From contig JABJPQ010000486.1 of assembly GCA_018663815.1 (NCBI GenBank), positions 1 through 7,380 on the forward strand: 7,380 nucleotides of DNA. The letters run 5' to 3'. The translations under genes were made by a program, and so were the position numbers. Shown here piece after piece: positions 1 through 4,972 of this stretch. The stretch's first letter is position 1. Each line of letters starts with the position of its first letter. This stretch comes from Halobacteriovoraceae bacterium (GTDB taxonomy: Bacteria; Bdellovibrionota; Bacteriovoracia; Bacteriovoracales; Bacteriovoracaceae). The notes beneath the pieces were generated by a model. That model saw nothing but the letters and a program-made list of their open reading frames with translations. It ran no database searches and was not told the DNA's origin.

Positions 1-326
1 CATTGCAGTTATTGCTTCTCGCACCATTAATTGAGGAACTTGTTTTTAGAGAAGGATTTGTAGCTTTATTTGAAAAGTTTAAATTAAATAAAATTTTAAT
101 CTTGAGTTTGAACTCTATTTTATTTAGCCTATCTCACTTACCGGCCCTGTGGCACTTACCTGTTGAGTTTCACTCATTTATTGCATTTCAAGTTTTCTAC
201 ACTCTTATTCTTGGTTGGATATGTACTAAAGTGAGAATTGAAACGAAGGGACTTGCACTTCCTATAATTCATCACTTTCTTTTTAACTTGATCTTTTATG
301 TAGCACTGAAGATGTCTTATATTTGA
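1..326 (+). CDS. CPBP family intramembrane metalloprotease, C-terminal part (5' end outside window)
   Basis: The frame is open from the left edge and ends with TGA at 324-326; the apparent TTG at 3 is only the first possible start inside the window, so the true N-terminus lies upstream. Numbering residues from base 3, the three family motifs are visible: EExxxR (E11, E12, R16; bases 33-50), FxxxH (F41, H45) and HxxxN (H91, N95). They lie in hydrophobic helices, as expected for the CPBP (CAAX protease and bacteriocin-processing, 'Abi') family of membrane-embedded proteases related to Rce1. In that family these Glu and His residues form the active site. The whole catalytic core therefore seems present and probably active; only upstream helices are missing. 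The substrate cannot be told from sequence: CPBP members range from prenyl-protein processing to bacteriocin self-immunity. The 3' end overlaps the convergent minus-strand gene by 10 bp. Confidence 0.88.
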   Translation, partial: LQLLLLAPLIEELVFREGFVALFEKFKLNKILILSLNSILFSLSHLPALWHLPVEFHSFIAFQVFYTLILGWICTKVRIETKGLALPIIHHFLFNLIFYVALKMSYI

Positions 327-667
327 TCTGAAGTATAGAACAGAACTCTCTGCTGAATTTCATGATAAAGCTCTTGGCACGGTGGTGCAGGAAGGCTCTC
401 ATTTGTTTTTGTAAAAGTAATTAAGTCTTCTAGCATTTGAGATTCTCTGATTTTCTCTAACTGCTCAACGTATGAATTTAATTGTACCATTTTGATTTCA
501 TCTTGTGTGTCAATATAGCAGTGAATATTATAAATTAGCTGCTCTAACTTTAGAAATATCTCATCACAATCATGATGAATAATCCTCTTCTTTTGGTAGA
601 GATAGTACAAAAAACCAATAAAGGCTAATATTGCAATTTCAAAAATAAGTCCGAGCCATGTATCCAT
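317..667 (-). CDS. Small single-pass membrane protein, unknown function
   Basis: This is a 116-residue protein that I do not recognise. Residues 1-3 are followed by a hydrophobic stretch (about 4-24, rich in I, L, F and Y) and then by a QKKR cluster at 25-28. This predicts one N-terminal transmembrane helix with the charged remainder in the cytoplasm. The soluble part is mostly helical, with possible short coiled-coil character around residues 36-90, and contains Cys 34, 50 and 98. The ATG at 667 is preceded by a weak GGTG-type ribosome binding site, and no better upstream start was seen. The gene faces away from the 81-residue gene at 791 across 123 bp and runs 10 bp into the end of the CPBP protease gene. 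It could be a small membrane adaptor, but nothing in the sequence says for what. Confidence 0.7.
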   Translation of the reverse strand: MDTWLGLIFEIAILAFIGFLYYLYQKKRIIHHDCDEIFLKLEQLIYNIHCYIDTQDEIKMVQLNSYVEQLEKIRESQMLEDLITFTKTNESLPAPPCQELYHEIQQRVLFYTSDQI

Positions 668-682
668 AAAACACCAAATTAA

Positions 683-700
683 ATTAGTTTATATACTAAT
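683..700. repeat. Inverted repeat in divergent intergenic region
   Basis: ATTAGT (683-688) and ACTAAT (695-700) form a 6-bp inverted repeat around an AT-only 6-bp centre. It lies 16 bp upstream of the minus-strand gene starting at 667, and the same stretch contains -10-like sequences: TATAAA on the minus strand (693-688) and TATACT on the plus strand (692-697). It could be an operator over a promoter. In AT-rich DNA such short repeats also occur by chance. Confidence 0.3.
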
Positions 701-740
701 CCTAACACAGTTTATTGGTAGTTAGAAACGCAACTTTTAC

Positions 741-759
741 TTTAGAAAGAAATTCTAAA
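741..759. repeat. 19-bp interrupted palindrome upstream of the 791 gene, candidate operator
   Basis: TTTAGAA (741-747) is followed by AGAAA and then TTCTAAA (753-759). This is a perfect 7-bp inverted repeat with a 5-bp spacer, the geometry of a dimeric repressor site. It ends 31 bp before the ATG at 791 and 18 bp before its Shine-Dalgarno sequence, where a bound regulator would block transcription or where an RNA hairpin would sit in the leader. No T-tract follows, so it is not a terminator. Confidence 0.4.
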
Positions 760-777
760 CCCGATAAGTCCTTTAGT

Positions 778-784
778 GAGGTGA
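778..784 (+). promoter_or_regulatory. Strong ribosome binding site for the 791 gene
   Basis: GAGGTGA ends 6 nt before the ATG at 791. This near-consensus Shine-Dalgarno sequence is the main reason to accept the short downstream frame as a real gene and to fix its start. Confidence 0.7.
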
Positions 785-790
785 TAATCA

Positions 791-1036
791 ATGTATTACG
801 CAAAAAGCATGAGGGATCTTCTTCAAACGACCCAGTTAAATATGGAGTTTTTTGAGGAGTTAGATGAGTTTCAAATCCACTTTATAGAGATGTGTTTTAA
901 GCAATCAATGGATATGAAAATTGGTTTAGTGAACGAAGTTGAACAGTATAATTTACACCTCTTTGAGGAGTATAAACTGAGGAAACTGGAGCGGATGTAT
1001 GGGGTTGATCCAGATTTCTTAAAAAGATCAGCTTAA
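791..1036 (+). CDS. Small cytoplasmic protein, unknown function
   Basis: This 81-residue protein matches no family I recognise. It has no signal peptide or membrane segment. The sequence is predicted almost wholly helical, with an acidic aromatic segment (MEFFEELDEF, residues 18-27), a middle part with Cys and Met (FIEMCFKQSMDM, 31-42) and a basic C-terminal helix (KLRKLERMYG, 62-71). The ATG at 791 has a strong GAGGTGA site 6 nt upstream. The gene stands alone: the gene at 667 faces away from it, and the secreted-protein gene converges on it with 44 bp between stops. A 19-bp palindrome just upstream suggests it may be individually regulated. Its size and helical make-up would suit a small dimeric adaptor or regulator, but that is only a guess. 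Confidence 0.72.
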   Translation: MYYAKSMRDLLQTTQLNMEFFEELDEFQIHFIEMCFKQSMDMKIGLVNEVEQYNLHLFEEYKLRKLERMYGVDPDFLKRSA

Positions 1037-1080
1037 GTATTTTTAGTTATAATTTTCAGTAACACCTTTCCTGCCATCAA

Positions 1081-1620
1081 TTACATTCTTGCTGCGGCAT
1101 TACTTTCGCCTGTTGTTGAAGGGATATCTTCTGGGGAATTAATTTCTTTAGTGTCACTCCTCAGTTCAAAGGAGTGTGATCCAATTTTATTTGAGGTGTG
1201 GCTTAAGGTTGCTTTAGCTGCTTCTCTTCTTAACATTTCTTTTGTACTTTGGTCACATACAACATCACTGGCACGCATATACATATTTCGTAAATCTTCA
1301 TTAAACATATTTGAATTAACCATGCTTCTTGTAAAGAGATCAGGTGCTTTATCGATACCCTTTTCCCCTAATTTCTCTGCTATTATATGTGATCCATTGA
1401 TTGCAATATCAAAGAGTGCCACGAAGGCATTCAGCGGGTAATATACAAATAAATACGCAGGAGCTCCTGTCGCTCCAGCTATTGCTAGCTTAAGAGGTGA
1501 ACATACTTGAGCAGTGGTTATTTTTAGTCCTAGGTCTGTGTAGCCTGAAAACGAATAAGTCTGAGCAAAAACATTATTGGTTATTAAAATGATTGCAATA
1601 CTCATTAAGAGTTTTTTCAT
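1081..1620 (-). CDS. Secreted or periplasmic protein with Sec signal peptide, unknown function
   Basis: The 179-residue product begins with a clear Sec signal peptide: KK at 2-3, hydrophobic core about 4-13, and an A-x-A-like end VFA|Q that predicts cleavage after Ala19. There is no lipobox cysteine. The mature part has exactly two cysteines, Cys40 and Cys122, which could form a periplasmic disulphide. A long non-polar, Gly/Ala/aromatic stretch at about 42-74 might be membrane-associating or a buried core helix. The rest is polar, and the last 40 residues are Ser/Glu/Thr-rich and probably disordered. The start at 1620 is supported by AAAGGAAG a few nt upstream (bases 1624-1631). I cannot name a family. 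The gene stands alone and converges on the 791 gene. Confidence 0.75.
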   Translation of the reverse strand: MKKLLMSIAIILITNNVFAQTYSFSGYTDLGLKITTAQVCSPLKLAIAGATGAPAYLFVYYPLNAFVALFDIAINGSHIIAEKLGEKGIDKAPDLFTRSMVNSNMFNEDLRNMYMRASDVVCDQSTKEMLRREAAKATLSHTSNKIGSHSFELRSDTKEINSPEDIPSTTGESNAAARM

Positions 1621-1659
1621 TTTCTTCCTTTAATTATGATTTACTTGTAATAATGCGCA

Positions 1660-1809
1660 ATGTGGGTGCCATGCATAGGATGTGGTTCTAGCTATGTAAC
1701 AGAGGATCAGATATATTGGCTACTGACTAAAGATAGCACAACCTTGAGGGGGATGTGTTTAAGTTTTTATCAATATGTACTGACCGGTATTATATGTCAG
1801 CTGCGATGA
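1660..1809 (+). CDS. Possible 49-residue CxxC mini-protein
   Basis: A short frame between two larger genes runs from ATG 1660 to TGA 1807-1809. It starts with a CIGC motif (Cys5, Cys8) followed by Gly, then a polar middle with YVTEDQIYWLLTK (12-24), and has Cys33 and Cys46. C-x2-C-G near the N-terminus with a later Cys resembles a small zinc ribbon. The expected partner position (36, making C-x2-C with Cys33) is Phe, encoded by TTT, one base from TGT. No good ribosome binding site precedes the ATG, and the in-frame TAA at 1651-1653 allows only ATG 1660 or GTG 1666 as starts. The local sequence is less AT-rich than the surrounding gaps, which favours coding. It could equally be a decayed gene remnant or a chance frame. 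Confidence 0.3.
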   Translation: MWVPCIGCGSSYVTEDQIYWLLTKDSTTLRGMCLSFYQYVLTGIICQLR

Positions 1810-1836
1810 GTTATTAGGCAGCTTTAATCTTTCTTA

Positions 1837-1845
1837 TGTTATAAT
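1837..1845 (+). promoter_or_regulatory. Extended -10 promoter for the J-domain gene, probably leaderless
   Basis: TG at 1837-1838, one base, then TATAAT at 1840-1845 is a perfect extended -10 element. No convincing -35 box sits at the usual distance, which extended -10 promoters tolerate. The ATG of the J-domain gene begins 7 nt after the -10 box, just where transcription would normally start. The gene also has no Shine-Dalgarno sequence, so its mRNA probably begins at or next to the start codon. Confidence 0.6.
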
Positions 1846-1851
1846 TTTCTT

Positions 1852-2199
1852 ATGAGTATTGGTAAACGTATAAAAAATATAATTCATGGTAAAGTACACA
1901 CAATTTTAAACGATAATGAAAGTGTAGATTTTGATAGTGAACTCGAAAGTAAGTTTGATGAGATTCAAAGTGAACCGAAGAAAATATCAGAAATAGACTC
2001 TGATAAGAAAAAAGCACTACATATTTTAGAATTATCTGATCAGTGTAGTTTAAACCAGATTAAAAGTGCCTACCGAAATTTATCCAAAAAATATCACCCA
2101 GATAATTTTTCAAACGAATCAAAAAAGTTAGCAGACGCTTCTAAATTAATGGGCCAAATAAATTGGGCCTATGAGTATTTATTAAAAAAAGAGAAATGA
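1852..2199 (+). CDS. Small J-domain protein (DnaJ-like Hsp70 co-chaperone)
   Basis: This 115-residue protein has a basic N-terminal tip (KRIKNIIHGK, 5-14), an acidic linker to about residue 50, and a J-domain at the C-terminus (about 54-112). The domain shows the helix II pattern IKSAYRNLSKKYHPDNF, with the essential HPD tripeptide at 82-84, and a helix III/IV region INWAYEYLL (103-111). HPD is the element that stimulates ATP hydrolysis by DnaK/Hsp70, so co-chaperone activity is expected. The Gly/Phe region, zinc-finger domain and substrate-binding domains of full DnaJ are absent, so this is a minimal class III J-protein that probably brings DnaK to one particular client. There is no membrane segment, but the basic N-terminal helix might bind membrane or RNA. 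It converges on the pspA homologue with 5 bp between stops. The start at 1852 rests on the leaderless promoter; no Shine-Dalgarno is present. Confidence 0.88.
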   Translation: MSIGKRIKNIIHGKVHTILNDNESVDFDSELESKFDEIQSEPKKISEIDSDKKKALHILELSDQCSLNQIKSAYRNLSKKYHPDNFSNESKKLADASKLMGQINWAYEYLLKKEK

Positions 2200-2204
2200 T
2201 AAGC

Positions 2205-2942
2205 TTAACTAACTTTTTTCTTTAGCTCGTCAATATCATCATGTTCAGGTTTTTGCTCGATTTGTTTCATCTTTTGCTTTAATTCTAATAAAGCATCATC
2301 ACCTTTTTTTGTCATTTCAAGCTCAGCAAACTGTGCTTCTAAATCAGTACTTGATGAGTTGTCTAGCATTTCTAACTCGGCTTCTGTTTGAGCTTCAATT
2401 TTATGTATTTTATCTTGTAAGTTTTCCACTAGGTAAGTTGGAGACTTCGTGGATTGACCATTAAGTGTCTTATTAATTTGTTGAGTCGTTTTTGCTGTTT
2501 GAAATCTTGCTAGGAGAACATTATACTCTCTTTTGGCCTTTTCAACTTTATCCTTTGATGCTTTTAGATTCGTTTTAAGTGTTGCTGTCGCATTACACTG
2601 TGTTTGCCATTCAACTTTAAAGTTTTTTGCATTTTGTTCACATTCTTCTTTTTTTATAAGTGCTTCTTTGGCTAAATCTTCTTTACCTTGCTCTAAGGCA
2701 AACATAGCTTTCCCTTCCCAATCATTTGCTTGATTTAATTGATTCTCCATGCTTAATTTCAATTTTTTCTCATCGGCAATTGCCTTAGTTGTTGACTGAG
2801 TTATTTTTACGATCTCTTTATTCATTTGATCAACAAAAACACGTAATTGTTCTTCAGGGTTTTCAAACTTATCAAGAATCTTATTTGATTTACCTAATAT
2901 TTGGTTCCAAAATCTTGCTAAAAGGGCGATAAAGCTATTCAT
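2205..2942 (-). CDS. pspA: PspA/IM30 (phage shock protein A) family membrane-stress protein
   Basis: This is a 245-residue, almost wholly helical coiled-coil protein, close to E. coli PspA (222). The N-terminus is an amphipathic, membrane-binding-type helix (FIALLARFWNQIL, 4-16) followed by the typical K-x2-ENPEEQLRVFVDQM segment (25-40). The family hallmark near helix 3 is present: DW at 74-75, AL at 82-83, EDLAKEAL at 88-95. Long heptad-rich helices continue to about residue 235, and the C-terminus is highly charged. PspA/IM30/Vipp1 proteins are bacterial ESCRT-III relatives that polymerise on the inner membrane and protect it when it is damaged or loses proton motive force. AGGAGA 6 nt upstream (2949-2954) fixes the start. 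No PspF, PspB or PspC gene is next to it; instead it is divergent from two membrane kinases, suggesting a different control circuit. Confidence 0.92.
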   Translation of the reverse strand: MNSFIALLARFWNQILGKSNKILDKFENPEEQLRVFVDQMNKEIVKITQSTTKAIADEKKLKLSMENQLNQANDWEGKAMFALEQGKEDLAKEALIKKEECEQNAKNFKVEWQTQCNATATLKTNLKASKDKVEKAKREYNVLLARFQTAKTTQQINKTLNGQSTKSPTYLVENLQDKIHKIEAQTEAELEMLDNSSSTDLEAQFAELEMTKKGDDALLELKQKMKQIEQKPEHDDIDELKKKVS

Positions 2943-2986
2943 ACAATTTCTCCTAAATTTCTATGCTTTTACCTTGTCGGAGTAAG

Positions 2987-2996
2987 GTTTATAAAC
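2987..2996. promoter_or_regulatory. Perfect 10-bp palindrome with -10-like core between pspA and kinase genes
   Basis: GTTTATAAAC is an exact palindrome in the middle of the 110-bp divergent region. Its core reads TATAAA on both strands (2990-2995 plus, 2993-2988 minus), so it could serve as a -10 box in either direction and couple expression of pspA and the kinases. No good -35 partner was found for either strand, so this is only a candidate. Confidence 0.3.
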
Positions 2997-3023
2997 TTGA
3001 GCAAATAATTTTATTTACTTAAG

Positions 3024-3048
3024 TTTGATCTCTGAGGAGCCGATCAAA
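3024..3048 (+). promoter_or_regulatory. Hairpin with the kinase-1 Shine-Dalgarno in its loop
   Basis: TTTGATC (3024-3030) pairs perfectly with GATCAAA (3042-3048), leaving an 11-nt loop that contains GAGGAG (3034-3039). The linear distance from this Shine-Dalgarno to the ATG at 3053 is 13 nt, too long for good initiation; folding the stem would shorten it. The same repeat in DNA could instead be an operator. No other Shine-Dalgarno is available for this gene, and the in-frame TGA at 3026-3028 excludes upstream starts. Confidence 0.45.
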
Positions 3049-3052
3049 TAAC

Positions 3053-4972
3053 ATGGCAGAAAATATGACTAAAACGGTTAGATATACTGAAGTCTCTTAT
3101 ATTGGAGAAGGGATGAGTTCAAAGGTGTATAAAAGCTGGGATAATCAGCTTAATAACTGGGTGGCCTTAAAACTTATGAATCCCCATCTTGCTAACGATC
3201 AGGTAGGAATTGAACGTTTTAAACGTGAAATTCAAATTACTCGGATGGTGAATGATCCGCGAATAATAAAAATTTTTGATTTGAAAAAAAATTCTAAAGG
3301 TCTCTATCTTGTAATGGAGTATTTAGATGGAAGAGATTTAAGTGATACTATTAAGTTAAACGGGCCAATGTCAGTTGAAACGGTTATTTCTTTTCTAACA
3401 AATATTTTAGAAACATTAAGCTCCTGTCATGAAAAAAATATCATTCATCGAGATTTGAAACCACAAAATATATTTGTACAAGGTGATAATAGTATTAAAA
3501 TTTTAGATTTTGGGATTTCTAGAATGACAGGTTTAAGTGACCTTACTCAAACTGGAACATCTTTAGGCTCACCTGAATATATGGCCCCTGAACTCTTTGC
3601 TAACAATACTTTTGATACACGTACTGACTTATATGCTATTGGAATAATGGCTTATGAAATGCTAATCGGCGAGTTACCATTTAAAGGGGATAGCATTGCG
3701 ATCCTGTTTAAACAACATGTAATGGAACCTGTGCCCACAATGAGTGAGAAAAGAGATGATATTCCTAAGTGGTTAAGTGATATTATAATGAAGCTCTTAG
3801 ATAAAAACCCAATTCATCGTTACCAATCAACACAAGAAGCACTTCATGATATTGAACATAAAACTGTTATTTTTAGTGAAAGCATATCGCTTGATAAAAG
3901 AGAATGTCTAAAGTGTAATGAAGATACTTTACAATCTTTACCTATTTGTCTTAGTTGTGGATATGGATCAGCTGAAAAAAACAATAAAAATAAAAAAGAT
4001 AGGTATAATCTTATTTTTACAAATAATGGTGACATGGAGTGCTTAAATCACTATGCAAAGAAAAAAATAAATCATCAAAAGAAAATTAATATGTCTGCAT
4101 TTAAGGAAATTAAAGTTGCAGGCAATTTAACTTATGAAGAGGCAAAACTGTTACAAAAGGATGCTTCAAAACACGGTGTATTTTTAGAAACTCGTAAAAA
4201 AGGAATTGTATCTCTATTTCGCTATTACTATGGTGTTTTAATTGCAAGTTTCCTTCTGCTTGTGCCTACAGCACTTATGTGGTTTATGACACTTATTGAA
4301 GTTTTTAGGTATAGTTCAAGACATGGAATTCTTAAGGGTATTGTAATGTTAACAAATGAAAAATTTTATATATTTCAAGAAGGAGTTCTTATCTTATTTC
4401 TCTTGTCATTACCTATACTTTGGCTTTGGTATTTAAGAAGTGTTTTTAAAAAACCTTTGTTTGGAAATGATTCAAAGTTAAATGCTGAATCTAAAAATAC
4501 ATTTTGGTATGGTGAAATATGCAAAAATATACAACTAAATAAATTTGCTTCTTTTAAAGAGGCTGATGCACATATAATAGAAAGGTATCTTTTCTTTAAA
4601 AAGCAAATTGTTGACTTAACAAGTGATCACCAGGAGAAGCTGGATCGTTTACTTGTAAACTTTATGAATCTTACTGAGGTTATGAGCATTCTAGCTAAGA
4701 GCATTGATGAAAGAAGAATACTGATACACTCAGGAACGAATAGTGAAGAACTTTTTCAAGAAACGATGGATCTAGAAGAAAAACTTTCACAATTGAATAA
4801 TAAATTAATTTATCTCAATTCGATATTTAACGGCTTGATTGCTCAAATGTATGGAGAGGAGAGTTTAACCTTGTTGGATTCGATTGAAGACTCAAAACAG
4901 TTAATTGAGGATACTAAAGTTGAGCTTGATGCGATTAAAGATCTTAAACTTATGATTGAGGAAGCGGCATGA
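3053..4972 (+). CDS. Membrane Ser/Thr protein kinase 1 with zinc ribbon, TM hairpin and helical tail
   Basis: This 639-residue Hanks-type kinase has all catalytic parts. These are the glycine loop G18-x-G20 (Ser23 in place of the third Gly), ATP-anchoring Lys40 in VALK, Glu59 of helix C, HRDLKPQN at 132-139, DFG at 152-154 and APE at 178-180. The activation segment carries Thr165, Thr167, Thr169 and Ser173. The kinase ends near residue 268. A zinc ribbon follows (Cys285, 288, 299, 302), then an unassigned mixed alpha/beta stretch (about 317-384). Two transmembrane helices (about 393-415 and 443-462) have a loop of about 27 residues, presumably periplasmic. The last 150 residues are helical and partly coiled coil, returned to the cytoplasm. 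It lacks PASTA or any other recognisable external sensor domain. Its stop overlaps the next kinase start (ATGA), so the two are one operon. It is divergent from pspA. Substrate unknown. Confidence 0.95.
   Translation: MAENMTKTVRYTEVSYIGEGMSSKVYKSWDNQLNNWVALKLMNPHLANDQVGIERFKREIQITRMVNDPRIIKIFDLKKNSKGLYLVMEYLDGRDLSDTIKLNGPMSVETVISFLTNILETLSSCHEKNIIHRDLKPQNIFVQGDNSIKILDFGISRMTGLSDLTQTGTSLGSPEYMAPELFANNTFDTRTDLYAIGIMAYEMLIGELPFKGDSIAILFKQHVMEPVPTMSEKRDDIPKWLSDIIMKLLDKNPIHRYQSTQEALHDIEHKTVIFSESISLDKRECLKCNEDTLQSLPICLSCGYGSAEKNNKNKKDRYNLIFTNNGDMECLNHYAKKKINHQKKINMSAFKEIKVAGNLTYEEAKLLQKDASKHGVFLETRKKGIVSLFRYYYGVLIASFLLLVPTALMWFMTLIEVFRYSSRHGILKGIVMLTNEKFYIFQEGVLILFLLSLPILWLWYLRSVFKKPLFGNDSKLNAESKNTFWYGEICKNIQLNKFASFKEADAHIIERYLFFKKQIVDLTSDHQEKLDRLLVNFMNLTEVMSILAKSIDERRILIHSGTNSEELFQETMDLEEKLSQLNNKLIYLNSIFNGLIAQMYGEESLTLLDSIEDSKQLIEDTKVELDAIKDLKLMIEEAA
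4958..4972 (+). promoter_or_regulatory. Translational coupling site between the two kinases
   Basis: GAGGAAG (4958-4964) precedes ATG 4969, and the A-TG-A overlap at 4969-4972 combines the start of kinase 2 with the stop of kinase 1. The ribosome binding site lies inside the last codons of kinase 1. This predicts coupled, roughly equal synthesis of both proteins, as expected for partners in a complex. Confidence 0.8.

Noticed and set aside
1151..1441. Plus-strand frame of 96 codons
   Set aside because: It lies opposite the secreted-protein gene, which has a signal peptide and a good ribosome binding site. The plus frame has no Shine-Dalgarno and no recognisable domain.
1633..1660. Promoter TTGCGC - 16 bp - CATAAT on the minus strand for the secreted-protein gene
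   Set aside because: The boxes fit loosely, but the predicted start would fall within the Shine-Dalgarno sequence of that gene, which would remove its function.
2197..2220. Bidirectional terminator between the J-domain and pspA genes
   Set aside because: There is a T6 run, but only AAGCTT-type self-complementarity before it and no stable stem.
2533..2733. Plus-strand frame of 66 codons rich in Phe, Ser and Ala
   Set aside because: It is the antisense shadow of the Lys/Glu-rich coiled coil of PspA.
2900..2925. Sigma-54-like promoter (TTGG...TTGC) on the plus strand, considered because E. coli psp genes use sigma-54
   Set aside because: The GG-to-GC distance is 12 rather than 10, it lies inside the pspA coding region, and it points away from pspA expression.
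3844..4035. Minus-strand frame of 63 codons
   Set aside because: Antisense shadow of the zinc-ribbon region of kinase 1; the coding frame there has the conserved cysteine spacing.
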